Part shown: one piece after another, positions 1 to 8,590 of the stretch
How the letters are laid out: each line of letters starts with the position of its first letter
Position numbering within the stretch: position 1 is the first letter of the stretch
From: Phormidesmis priestleyi Ana
GTDB taxonomy: Bacteria > Cyanobacteriota > Cyanobacteriia > Phormidesmidales > Phormidesmidaceae
Assembly: GCA_001314865.1 (NCBI GenBank)
Contig: LJZR01000001.1
Coordinates: 248,001 to 312,000, forward strand
Reading direction: 5' to 3'
Length of the DNA: 64,000 nt
The notes under the pieces: model-generated
Database searches by the model: none
Told to the model about the DNA's origin: nothing
Seen by the model: the letters and a program-made list of their open reading frames with translations, nothing else
Position numbers and translations under genes: made by a program

Positions 1-129
1 TGGACCAAACCGTTCAATGGCTTCGATAGCGTAGCAAGAACAGGTGGGTTCAAACCGGCAAACCGGCAGAAAAAGCGGTGAGATGAACTGACGATAGCCT
101 TTTACAAGAAGGATCAAAGCAGTCTTCAT
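1..129 (-). CDS. yidD: YidD, membrane protein insertion efficiency factor (partial, runs off the left edge)
   Basis: The reverse strand reads from ATG at 129 to the window edge as 43 codons with no stop. The translation has the YidD hallmarks: an amphipathic start followed by [10 protein letters not shown], then [15 protein letters not shown] with the paired cysteines of the family. YidD proteins are about 70-100 residues, sit on the inner face of the membrane and assist YidC-dependent insertion of membrane proteins. The C-terminal part lies outside the window. The gene starts 75 bp after the TPR gene on the same strand, so the two may be co-transcribed. Identification is by family motif; function is from the family. 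Confidence 0.9.
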   Translation of the reverse strand, partial: MKTALILLVKGYRQFISPLFLPVCRFEPTCSCYAIEAIERFGP

Positions 130-204
130 GGGGGAACAGCAGGCGTCAGCAGCCAGGGTTACAATGCCTATTCAATTTAACAGGATCGAGCCTGTTCCTG
201 TCGT

Positions 205-1050
205 TTATTCCTTGGTGTGCTCTGGCTTAGGTCGTTCCCAAGCCGGTTTAGCCCACGGATACTTTTCGCTCAGGCTATCGAGATCGAGGGGCGGAATCTC
301 AGCCATGAGTTCCGAAAACTGGCCGGCTTCTATAGCAGCTGTTAGCAGGTGCATAAGATCGCTATACACTGTCTGCGTTCTAGGGTGTTGAGCACCGAGA
401 CGTTTTCTGAGAATAGTGAGCGTTTGCTGGTAAAGCGGCTCAGCTTTTCCGTAAAGCTGCTGGCAACAGTAGGTATCGGCTAGCTGGTAAAGCGTGTCGC
501 AGGTGTGCAGGTGACTGGCTGGCAGCAATCTCTGCCGAATATCCAGTGCTTGCTCCAAAAGCGGTTGGGCTTCGCGGTAACGCTTTTGCAGTCGATAGAG
601 GGCTGCTAGCTCGCTAAGACTATCGGCCACAGAGATATGATCGTTGCCAAATCGCTTTTGTCTAAGTGTGACCACCTGCTGGTAGAGACGCTCTGCTTCA
701 ATATGCCGACCTTGGCGTTCGCAGAGATAGGCTGAGTCAGCCAGGGCAGAAACAATATCAGGATGATCCTCGTAAGTCGGAGGCAGCTGAGCATTGGGAG
801 CAGTAGAATCGCTCGATATAGAAGTCGGCTTTAAGTGATAATTTGGCAGAGTAAAGGGGGATGGAATCTCAGTGGGGCTAGCAGGCTTAGGGCGGGGCGG
901 GTGGCTGTGATAGAGGGTGTGGTTCAGTTCCGCTACGATCTTAGATCTGGGAATGCTGTAGAGAATTGGCTTGGGTTTGGCGGAATAGAAGGGCTTTATG
1001 AAAATCTGACGTAGCTGTCGGAATACCCACTGTAGGACTCGCTTAATCAA
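205..1050 (-). CDS. TPR (tetratricopeptide) repeat protein
   Basis: 281 residues. The first 95 are basic and proline-rich with no clear domain. From about residue 97 to 225 there are three consecutive 42-residue kinesin-light-chain-type TPR units (TPR_10/TPR_12), each with the pattern A-x-L-Y-x-x-Q-x-R-x-x-EAE-x-L-Y-x-Q-x-L and a spacer of the LG-x-x-H type. TPR proteins are protein-protein scaffolds and no partner can be named. The start at 1050 is TTG; an in-frame stop lies three codons upstream and no ATG is available nearby, so the N-terminus is uncertain. The gene precedes yidD on the same strand. There is no signal peptide. Confidence 0.8.
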   Translation of the reverse strand: MIKRVLQWVFRQLRQIFIKPFYSAKPKPILYSIPRSKIVAELNHTLYHSHPPRPKPASPTEIPSPFTLPNYHLKPTSISSDSTAPNAQLPPTYEDHPDIVSALADSAYLCERQGRHIEAERLYQQVVTLRQKRFGNDHISVADSLSELAALYRLQKRYREAQPLLEQALDIRQRLLPASHLHTCDTLYQLADTYCCQQLYGKAEPLYQQTLTILRKRLGAQHPRTQTVYSDLMHLLTAAIEAGQFSELMAEIPPLDLDSLSEKYPWAKPAWERPKPEHTKE

Positions 1051-1420
1051 GACTCGTTACTAAAGAGGATGATAGGACATCAATACCTTTAGAGAATGCC
1101 CGCCCGGCTGCCTGCCCTTTACCTCGTGAGGATACACGAATGAGAATGAACTAGAGATGAAGCCAAAATGAAGCTCAAAAAACTGTCTGGATAACATCAT
1201 CTTCTGACGAAAAGTATGGATATATGGACAAACAGTGGGTAGCAGCTATTTCTGGCAGATGGCTTCATATAGTTCAGTAACTTCTTTAATTCCGTATGTC
1301 TTTGTGCGGACTTAGCGTTATATGAATGTATAGAGAAATTAGGATCGCAACTATTTCTTTTGATGGATGCCTATTCTATTGTGGGATTAATAAAGCAAAC
1401 TTGTTCGAAGACATCAGGGT
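1051..1420. other. Gene-less divergent interval
   Basis: This 370 bp stretch separates the minus-strand TPR gene from the plus-strand secretion operon, so promoters for both must lie here. I see no ORF, clear hairpin or repeat in it. The sequence AGGGT just before ATG 1421 is the likely ribosome-binding site of the next gene. Confidence 0.5.
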
Positions 1421-2398
1421 ATGACAGCGATTCTCAAAATTGGTCAAACAACGTTAGAGGCATCTGAGTTGATTGCCAAGCTTAAAGAGCATCAACTGAT
1501 GCCTAAACTTGTGCAAGAGGTTCTGATTGATGACGTGATTGCGTCTGTTGAGTGTGATCCGCAAGCAGCTTTGCAGGCGTTTTGTAACAAGCGAGGGCTG
1601 TTTTCTCGGGAGCAGCAGCAGGCTTGGTGTCAGCAGCAGCAAGTAGCACCCGAGCAGCTGACACAGATCGCGATTAGAGAGCAAAAGCTCATCAATTTTC
1701 AGGAAAATACCTGGGGCGTTCAGATTGAGTCTTACTTTTTACAGCGAAAATCTCAGCTAGATAGAGTGCGCTATTCGCTCATTAGAACAAAAGACATCAG
1801 CCTAGCTCAAGAACTTTACTTTCGGCTCAACGACGATGGCATGTCGTTTGCGAGCTTGGCCAGTGAATACTCAGAAGGACAGGAATCTAAAACAGGCGGG
1901 ATGGTTGGGCCTGTAGAGCTGAGCGTGCCGCATCCCATACTGGCTAGGATGCTTATGGTGAGCAAGCCGGGTCAGCTTTGGGCACCGACTCAGATTGGAG
2001 AATGGCTCGTGATTGCTCGCCTAGAGCAGTTTCTTCCGGCTCAGTTCGATGAGGCGATGCGAGAGCGACTGCTAGCCGAGCAGTTTCAAACCTGGCTAGG
2101 GCAGCAGCTGCAAGAAATCGGAGTAACAGAACTGGGCATACAGCCAGTCACAGAGCCCGTCACAGAGCCCGTCACAGAGCCCGTCACAGATTTTAATCAG
2201 TCAGGAGATGATGATAATGTACATAAGGTATATGGAGCTGAGACATCCCAAGCTGAGCCATCCCAAGCTGAGACACCTACAGCTCAGAGGTTAGATAGTG
2301 ACATTTCATCATCTAGCACCTCCCCAAAAACGTCATCAAGTATCCCCAAAACGGGCGGTTCTTCGCCACTCACCTTAGAAGACTTAACCGTAGGCTAA
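1421..2398 (+). CDS. Parvulin-like peptidyl-prolyl isomerase of a type I secretion operon
   Basis: 325 residues. Residues about 1-110 form a helical SurA-like N-terminal region. Residues about 112-215 resemble a PpiC/rotamase domain, including EYSEGQESKTGGMVGPVEL, which corresponds to the parvulin S-x-x-S-x-x-x-GG-x-LG stretch. Residues about 240-325 are low-complexity Pro/Thr/Ser sequence with a four-fold PVTE repeat. There is no signal peptide, so it may act in the cytoplasm or travel with substrate. The ABC transporter starts 126 bp downstream and HlyD follows. A PPIase next to an HlyB/HlyD pair suggests a role in substrate folding or delivery; this is inference from position. Confidence 0.8.
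   Translation: MTAILKIGQTTLEASELIAKLKEHQLMPKLVQEVLIDDVIASVECDPQAALQAFCNKRGLFSREQQQAWCQQQQVAPEQLTQIAIREQKLINFQENTWGVQIESYFLQRKSQLDRVRYSLIRTKDISLAQELYFRLNDDGMSFASLASEYSEGQESKTGGMVGPVELSVPHPILARMLMVSKPGQLWAPTQIGEWLVIARLEQFLPAQFDEAMRERLLAEQFQTWLGQQLQEIGVTELGIQPVTEPVTEPVTEPVTDFNQSGDDDNVHKVYGAETSQAEPSQAETPTAQRLDSDISSSSTSPKTSSSIPKTGGSSPLTLEDLTVG
2144..2191 (+). repeat. 12-bp coding tandem repeat (PVTE)
   Basis: Four copies of a 12-bp unit (consensus CCCGTCACAGAG) encode PVTE repeats in the C-terminal tail of the PPIase-like protein. The unit is a multiple of three, so copy changes keep the frame. A second 15-bp duplication follows around 2244-2273. Confidence 0.85.
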
Positions 2399-2524
2399 TC
2401 CTAGGGCTCTACGCTCATTTTGCGGTTACTTTTTTGCCAAACGCCAAACTCTGAATCTTTAGACTCGGTTGCATCAAATGAACCGTCTTAAGGTAATAAA
2501 ACTTGTTCAGTCCCCCTGCTTTCT

Positions 2525-5500
2525 ATGACCTACGCAAAAGTCTCACTTGAACAAAGCCTGGGGATGATTCCCCCATTTGATCAGCTGCCGGTGACTGCCT
2601 TGGAGTCTTTGGTGAGCAGCTCGCAGAAGCTTCGATACCGAATTGGTCAACCGATGCTGCGGCGAGAGTCGATGCCTTACCAGCTAGTGGTTATTTTGGA
2701 GGGGAAAGGGCGATTGCTCGGCTACGATCCCTATCAAAAAACGCCGATGACGCTGGGTTTGTTAGAGTCGGGCTCGGTATTAGGGCTGGCTGGACTCGTG
2801 AGAGGGGTGCCTTGCGAAAGTGCGATCGCCTCATCTGAAGTGATGGCCATTGCAATCCCGATAACCACCGTTCGCGAGCTGATGGGCAAGTATGACAAGT
2901 TTGCTCAGGCAATTATTGGACGCTGCTATTTGGCAGAAGTATTTGACTTAGTGAGTCAGTATTTTAAGACCCAGGCTCGTAACGTGAGTGACTCGGCTGG
3001 CGTGGCTCGGAGGCTGTGTGAAGAGGCGATCGCGCTAACCCTACCTGCTGGCCCCATCACTGTGGCTGGGCAAGACCCCAACTGGCTATGGTTTGTTAGC
3101 TCCGAGAGCGTTGCTAGCCATCCTGCGGGTAACTGGCTGCTGGCCAACTCGCTAGATGGCCGTGTGAAGAGCCAAAAGCCGACACGGCTGATTGGGATAG
3201 ATATGCGCCAGCTAGCGACCCAGGCAGCTGTTTCGCTACCGGCTGATGCTCCGGTTAATGATCAAAGCACGGGTCAAAGCAACGGTCAGCTGGTTTATGG
3301 GGTCAATATCAGCGGTGCCAATGGTCAAGTTGCGGGCTATCCAGTAGATCGAGGGGGCGGGGCTGCACCAGGCGGTACACTTGCCCGGTCAGATGACGAT
3401 ACCCCTTATGCACCCGAGCTGAACTTTGACTCCAATATTGTTGAGGAAGGTTCAGATCGAGCCAATTCGATTAAGTATCCGGTCATGCGCGGACGCGGTG
3501 AAGTCGGCTCGGCGCTGACCTGCTTCGCCATGATAGCTCAGCATTTAGGTATGCCGTTTAAGCGCGATGTGGTGCAGCGGGTACTCACCAACCAATCTGA
3601 ACGGTTGGGCCAGCTATCTTTGACGGCTTGCGGTGCGGTTGCTGACTTGGTGGGGCTAAAGCCTCAGCTAGCGAAGGTTCCGGCAAGTGCGATCGCCCGA
3701 CTACCTAAGCTAGCTTTGATTAAATGGCGAGAAGGATTTGCCGTCATTTATGAAACCTCTCAGTCTGAGTATGTGCTGGGTGTACCTGAAGAAAACAGGC
3801 TCGTGCGTCACTCACCACAAGCCTTTGAGGAAATTTGGGGGCCAGAGGGTGAAATTTTGCTGGTGGAGACCACTGAGCAAACACCTCAGCAAAAGTTCGG
3901 TCTAAGCTGGTTTATCCCATCGTTGAAGCGTTACCGCGGGGTACTAACAACGGTACTGGTTGCCTCATTTTTTGTTCAGGTCTTTGGCTTGGCCAATCCG
4001 CTGATGGTGCAGGTCATCATTGATAAGGTCATTGGGCAAAACAGCATTGATACATTGCATGTCCTAGGCTCATTACTGGTGGTAGTTGCCGTATTTGAGG
4101 CTATTTTGACTAGCTTGCGCACCTATTTGTTTGTTGATACGACAAATCGGATTGACATGGCGCTAGGCTCTGAAATTATTGACCATTTGCTGCGATTGCC
4201 ACTGCGCTACTTTGACCGCCGCCCAGTGGGTGAACTTTCTAGCCGAGTTAATGAGCTCGAAAACATTCGTCAGTTTTTGACCGGAACAGCACTAACTGTT
4301 GTGTTAGACGCGCTGTTCTCAGTGCTGTACATCCTAGTGATGTTTTTATACAGCATTAAGCTGACATTTGTTTCACTATCGACGATTCCGTTGTTTATGC
4401 TGCTGACCTTTTTTGTATCGCCGATTGTCCGCCGACAGCTCCGGGCCAAAGCGGAGCGCAACGCTGAAACTCAATCGTTTTTGGTAGAAGCACTCTCGGG
4501 TATTCAAACAGTGAAAGCTCAGAACATGGAGCTGAAAACACGCTGGAAGTGGCAAGAAAAATACGCTCGTTACGTCAGTGATGGATTTAAGACCGTACTG
4601 ACTTCTACGACCGCAGGCTCGGCTAGTGGCTTCTTAAACAAAATGTCAGGACTGCTGGTGCTATGGTTTGGCGCGGCCCTAGTATTGGATGGTCAGCTAA
4701 CCTTGGGCGGCCTGATCGCTTTTAGGATTATCTCCGGCTATGTCACTCAGCCACTACTCCGTTTAACTCAGCTCTGGCAGAATTTCCAAGAAACCGCACT
4801 GTCTTTGGAGCGCTTGAGCGATATTATTGACAACCCGCAAGAGCAGGCTGAAGAAGACCGCAATCAGATTCCGATGCCAGAGATTTCAGGCAATGTAACG
4901 TATGAAAATCTATCTTTTCGCTTTGCGCCCACTGGCCCTTTGCAGCTGATAAACATCAACTTGGAATTCTATCAGGGTGAGTTTATCGGCATTGTCGGAC
5001 AGAGTGGTTCGGGTAAGAGTACGCTGATGAAACTGCTGCCTCGCCTTTACAATGCTGAGTCAGGGCGGATTTTGATAGATAATTACGATATTAGAAAAGT
5101 AGAGCTGTATTCGCTGCGTCAGCAAGTAGGGATTGTGCCGCAAGACAGCTTGCTCTTTGAGGGCAGTATTCAGGAAAATATTGCCCTGACGAATCCACAA
5201 GCTAGCACTGAAGAGATTATTGAAGCTGCCAAAATTGCCTGTGCGCATGACTTTATTATGGATCTGCCGAGCGGCTATAACTCCCGTGTGGGAGAGCGGG
5301 GCTCGTCACTGTCGGGCGGACAGCGACAGCGGATTGCGATCGCCCGCACGATTTTGCAAAACCCGCGCCTGCTAATTTTAGACGAGGCCACCAGTGCCCT
5401 TGACTACGACACCGAATCACAGGTGTGCTACAACCTAAAAAACTGGGCCAACGGTCGCACGGTATTCTTTATCACGCATCGTTTGAGCACTATTCGTCAA

Positions 5501-5614
5501 GCTGATCGCATTTTGGTCATGGATAAAGGCTCAGTGGTTGAATTGGGATCGCACGATGAGTTAATGGAGCTTAAAGGCCGCTACTACTGCCTATCTGAGC
5601 AGAAGGGAGAATAA
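2525..5614 (+). CDS. HlyB-like type I secretion ABC transporter with degenerate cNMP and C39 domains
   Basis: 1029 residues in four parts. Residues about 18-150 are a cyclic-nucleotide-binding-like fold. Residues about 315-445 are a C39-peptidase-like domain. Residues about 465-760 are the ABC transmembrane domain. Residues about 780-1025 are the ATPase, with Walker A GQSGSGKST near 825, signature LSGGQRQR near 930, Walker B LLILDE near 955 and a switch histidine in ITHRLST. The C39 domain lacks its catalytic residues: the position of the Cys before the conserved A-C-L-x-M block is Ser329, and the His of the HFVV block reads Gly404. In the cNMP cassette the usual Arg of R-x-A is Glu98. It therefore looks like a non-cleaving HlyB-type exporter. 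Architecture resembles cyanobacterial Sll1180-type transporters. The adaptor gene begins 4 bp after the stop. Confidence 0.9.
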   Translation: MTYAKVSLEQSLGMIPPFDQLPVTALESLVSSSQKLRYRIGQPMLRRESMPYQLVVILEGKGRLLGYDPYQKTPMTLGLLESGSVLGLAGLVRGVPCESAIASSEVMAIAIPITTVRELMGKYDKFAQAIIGRCYLAEVFDLVSQYFKTQARNVSDSAGVARRLCEEAIALTLPAGPITVAGQDPNWLWFVSSESVASHPAGNWLLANSLDGRVKSQKPTRLIGIDMRQLATQAAVSLPADAPVNDQSTGQSNGQLVYGVNISGANGQVAGYPVDRGGGAAPGGTLARSDDDTPYAPELNFDSNIVEEGSDRANSIKYPVMRGRGEVGSALTCFAMIAQHLGMPFKRDVVQRVLTNQSERLGQLSLTACGAVADLVGLKPQLAKVPASAIARLPKLALIKWREGFAVIYETSQSEYVLGVPEENRLVRHSPQAFEEIWGPEGEILLVETTEQTPQQKFGLSWFIPSLKRYRGVLTTVLVASFFVQVFGLANPLMVQVIIDKVIGQNSIDTLHVLGSLLVVVAVFEAILTSLRTYLFVDTTNRIDMALGSEIIDHLLRLPLRYFDRRPVGELSSRVNELENIRQFLTGTALTVVLDALFSVLYILVMFLYSIKLTFVSLSTIPLFMLLTFFVSPIVRRQLRAKAERNAETQSFLVEALSGIQTVKAQNMELKTRWKWQEKYARYVSDGFKTVLTSTTAGSASGFLNKMSGLLVLWFGAALVLDGQLTLGGLIAFRIISGYVTQPLLRLTQLWQNFQETALSLERLSDIIDNPQEQAEEDRNQIPMPEISGNVTYENLSFRFAPTGPLQLININLEFYQGEFIGIVGQSGSGKSTLMKLLPRLYNAESGRILIDNYDIRKVELYSLRQQVGIVPQDSLLFEGSIQENIALTNPQASTEEIIEAAKIACAHDFIMDLPSGYNSRVGERGSSLSGGQRQRIAIARTILQNPRLLILDEATSALDYDTESQVCYNLKNWANGRTVFFITHRLSTIRQADRILVMDKGSVVELGSHDELMELKGRYYCLSEQKGE

Positions 5615-5618
5615 ATAA

Positions 5619-7325
5619 ATGACAAGCACTTCTGGTAGACCACCGTCAGTAAATGGCAATGGCCAAGCGAATAGTCAGATGAACAGGCAGATAAATACTC
5701 AGATAAACAGTCCGGCCGCCCAACAGGCGCAGGTAGGCGGCCCCATCAATAGCCGCACGAACGGTCGAGGCGTGAACCCGGTCAATCCGCTGGGTTTGAG
5801 CAACAGCAGCGGGCCACCGACAAATGGCAATGGTGGTCATGGCGGCAATGGCGGCAATGGCGGCAATGGCGGTATACCTGAATTTGAGGCGTATATTCCT
5901 CGGGCATTTGATAAACCAGTTATTTTACGGCAGTCGCCTAAGTGGGCCAAGTTCATTGCCATCGGTATCATGAGCTTCACTACGATTACCGTTTTGAGTG
6001 CCTTTATTTTTAAGGTGGATGAGAGCATTGGCGCACAGGGGAAGTTAGAACCTGAAGGGGTGGTACAGGTCGTGCAGGCTCCGGTGGGCGGCGTGGTTGC
6101 GGAGGTGCTAGTGGCTGAGGGCGAGCCGGTTGAAAAGGGTCAAGTATTAGTGACCTTGGATGAAACTTCGACTGAGGCGCAGCTAAAAGCGAATGAAGAG
6201 AGTACCCAAGATCTGCAAGCGGCAAATGCCTATTTTAGTGCGATTTTAGCAGGCAATTCGGATGCGATCGCCCCGGCAGAGGTGTCGAACGATCTGGCAC
6301 AGCGAGGACGTGATCGCGCTCAGCTACAAGCGAGCAATCAGCTGGCTAGAGCGCAGCTAACCGGCAACACCTCTGGCCTTTCGGCTGAGCAAATATCACA
6401 GCTACAGGCATCAGAATCTCGTTTAGGATCTGAGCAAAGCATCAATAAAATTCAGGCTAACCAGTTGCGCAATCAGCGCGTGCAAACCGAAGTGCAGCTA
6501 GCCAATGCAAAAAGCGATTTGGCAACGAATCAAGAAATTTTAGAGAGCTTAAGAGAGCTGAACGAAAAAGGAGCGGTGGCTAGACTGTCTTTTCTACAGC
6601 AGGAACAGGAGGTTAGCACCAAGCAGGCTCAAGTGGACACGCTACAAGAAGAACTTGGGCGACTGACGCTACAAATAGAAGAAGCCGAAGAGGAAGTAGG
6701 ACTGACCGGATCTGCATCTGATGAAACGCTGTATCAAAGAATTGAGGTCAACACTCAGCGAATTGCTGATATTGACAGCCAGCTAAGCCAGCGAATATTA
6801 GATAACAATCAGCGGCTAGCTGAATTGAGAAGCCAAAAGGTTCAGCTAGAGCAAAATATCAATAACCAGGCCTTAACTGCACCTGTCACAGGAACTGTAT
6901 TTAACCTTAAAGCCAACCGACCGGGCTACGTGGCCAACTCCACCGAGCCGCTGATGGAAATTGTGCCGGAGGATGCTTTGGTAGCGCGAATTTTCATCCC
7001 TAACAAGGATATTGGCTTTATTAAGGTTGGGCAAAAAGTAGATGTACGGATAGATGCTTTTTCTTACAACGAGTTTGGGGATATTGAGGGCACTATTACC
7101 AGCATTGCAACAGACGCACTGCCACCCGATGAATTATTTCCTTTCTTCCGTTTTCCGGCTGAAGTGACCCTAGATACACAGGAAATGATGGCTGAAGGCG
7201 TACCGCTTCAGTTGCGGTCGGGAATGTCGCTAAACGCAAATATCAAGCTGCGGAAGCGCCGAATTATCACGTTCTTTACAGATCAGCTCAGACGTAAGAC
7301 AGATGCCTTTATCACTGGTAGCTAG
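5619..7325 (+). CDS. HlyD-family periplasmic adaptor (membrane fusion protein)
   Basis: 568 residues. The first ~95 are Asn/Gln/Gly-rich with GGNGGN repeats, probably a disordered cytoplasmic tail. One membrane helix lies near residues 108-130 (FIAIGIMSFTTITVLSAFIF). A lipoyl-like half follows (about 140-185), then a long coiled coil rich in Q, L and E (about 190-420), then the second lipoyl half starting at ALTAPVTGTVFNL and a beta-barrel C-terminus. This is the HlyD order, bridging the inner-membrane ABC exporter to an outer-membrane TolC-like channel. No TolC gene is in the window. Translation is probably coupled to the transporter: GGAG precedes and the gap is 4 bp. Confidence 0.92.
   Translation: MTSTSGRPPSVNGNGQANSQMNRQINTQINSPAAQQAQVGGPINSRTNGRGVNPVNPLGLSNSSGPPTNGNGGHGGNGGNGGNGGIPEFEAYIPRAFDKPVILRQSPKWAKFIAIGIMSFTTITVLSAFIFKVDESIGAQGKLEPEGVVQVVQAPVGGVVAEVLVAEGEPVEKGQVLVTLDETSTEAQLKANEESTQDLQAANAYFSAILAGNSDAIAPAEVSNDLAQRGRDRAQLQASNQLARAQLTGNTSGLSAEQISQLQASESRLGSEQSINKIQANQLRNQRVQTEVQLANAKSDLATNQEILESLRELNEKGAVARLSFLQQEQEVSTKQAQVDTLQEELGRLTLQIEEAEEEVGLTGSASDETLYQRIEVNTQRIADIDSQLSQRILDNNQRLAELRSQKVQLEQNINNQALTAPVTGTVFNLKANRPGYVANSTEPLMEIVPEDALVARIFIPNKDIGFIKVGQKVDVRIDAFSYNEFGDIEGTITSIATDALPPDELFPFFRFPAEVTLDTQEMMAEGVPLQLRSGMSLNANIKLRKRRIITFFTDQLRRKTDAFITGS
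5841..5867 (+). repeat. 9-bp coding tandem repeat (GGN)
   Basis: Three exact copies of GGCGGCAAT with flanking partial units encode the Gly-Gly-Asn run in the N-terminal tail of the HlyD-like protein. Confidence 0.8.
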
Positions 7326-7405
7326 GGTTAGCGATTTGTTGACCATTTATTGACCCCATTGGACCCTATCGGATCACATTTGTTGGACTTATAGTTCTAT
7401 TTTCA

Positions 7406-7446
7406 GCACGGTATTCTTTTGGCCACAGCCTACAAGAATACCGTGC
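7406..7446 (+). terminator. Intrinsic terminator after the secretion operon
   Basis: A perfect 13-bp stem, GCACGGTATTCTT (7406-7418) with AAGAATACCGTGC (7434-7446), has a 15-nt loop and is followed by ATTTTATTT. It lies 81 bp after the HlyD stop and fits a Rho-independent terminator of the three-gene operon. Confidence 0.8.
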
Positions 7447-7605
7447 ATTTTATTTCAAGGAACCTATAAGAATAAAAATATTGCCTTGAGTGAACGCTTT
7501 ACTTAATCAAATGCGGCATGGTTTTGTTTTAAATGTAAAGATTATTACAAAAATGAGTTACTAAAGTTGGGAATCTTAAGTGAGTAGCACATATGTAATT
7601 TAACT

Positions 7606-7758
7606 ATGAAAAATCTTTTTCCCCTGATTTTGCCGGCTGCAATTGGGTTAATTGCGGGGATGAGTCATGGCATGGTTTCTCACTATTCAAACCTGCCAAT
7701 ATCGTCGGGAGATCAATTGACGCAGCCTTTTGAAGGTAGGCAGCCTTTAAGAGATTAA
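7606..7758 (+). CDS. Small hypothetical protein, 50 residues, hydrophobic N-terminus
   Basis: ATG at 7606 opens a 50-codon frame. It starts MKNLFPLILPAAIGLIAG, a short signal-like or membrane segment, followed by a polar tail. It stands alone between the secretion operon terminator and the glycosylase gene. A weak hairpin (AGATTA/TAATCT, 7752-7773) overlapping the stop is followed by TTTTG. No Shine-Dalgarno sequence is visible. I do not recognise a family; the call rests only on coding potential and on the otherwise unexplained 540 bp between flanking genes. Confidence 0.35.
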   Translation: MKNLFPLILPAAIGLIAGMSHGMVSHYSNLPISSGDQLTQPFEGRQPLRD

Positions 7759-7866
7759 GTAAAAAACTAATCTTTTTGTCTGTACAACTTTTGTTTTTTT
7801 GGAGTCTTGGAAGGAGACTTAAAAAAGGATCTTGTAGAGGATTTTGGAATAGAGGGTTTGCCGATT

Positions 7867-8499
7867 TTATGTTTTGCGGGAAACCGCTGGCGAGTCGGTT
7901 AAGTACCAGCGCCAGAGAATATCAGTGCCTTTGGATAGGCCAATGCGGGTGGTTTGAGTAATATCGGCAGGTATGGTGGTCTCAAGAGACTGAGCATCTT
8001 TGAGTGATGGCGAAGCGTCTCGGCAGGAAGAGGGCGCCTCTATCCAAATTCCTGAATCAGGATGCAGTTTGACGCCCTTCAAAGATTCATCAATTTTTAG
8101 CGTTCGGCATAGCTTTCCGGGACCAGCGGCGACTCTGGCCAGCTTCTCTTTAGCCGGATCTATCCAACTAGGGTACTGCACTAGGCTAATAGCGCGAATC
8201 AGGATGGTGCTCGCTAAGCCATTGCGATCGGTAACGATATTGAAGCAGTGGTACTGCCGGTAGATGCGATAGACATAGACAAACCCTGCAGGGCCAAACA
8301 CCACTGCGTTGCGTTTGGTTGGGGTTTGGTAAGCATGCATGGCAGGGTCACCGGCTTCGTAGGCTTCGGTTTCGACGATTTGGCCTTGGATGATTTCAGC
8401 GCCTATTTTTCGCATCAATGTGCAGCCAATTAGGTCTGGGGCTACGAGGGCTGAAGAACGGTTAAACCAGGAGAGCGGAAGGGGGTTGGATAGGATCAA
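7867..8499 (-). CDS. DNA-3-methyladenine glycosylase (AAG/MPG family)
   Basis: 210 residues, the usual size for bacterial AAG-family enzymes. Motifs in order: LLG-like DLIGC, the catalytic IVETEAY (Glu activates water), a MHAY-x-x-P-T-x-R-N stretch, VFGPAGFVYVYRIY, GPGKLCRTLKID, and the C-terminal SPAVSRK. The enzyme excises alkylated purines such as 3-methyladenine from DNA as the first step of base excision repair. It is convergent with the 50-residue ORF and transcribed alone. Start is ATG at 8499. Confidence 0.93.
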   Translation of the reverse strand: MILSNPLPLSWFNRSSALVAPDLIGCTLMRKIGAEIIQGQIVETEAYEAGDPAMHAYQTPTKRNAVVFGPAGFVYVYRIYRQYHCFNIVTDRNGLASTILIRAISLVQYPSWIDPAKEKLARVAAGPGKLCRTLKIDESLKGVKLHPDSGIWIEAPSSCRDASPSLKDAQSLETTIPADITQTTRIGLSKGTDILWRWYLTDSPAVSRKT

Positions 8500-8590
8500 A
8501 ATTGTATTTGTAAGAAAAGGGTTGCGAGTGCAGAAAAACAGGTGATTTTACTGATAGCTGGGTAAGTACACGAGCACCGCGTGGAGAACT

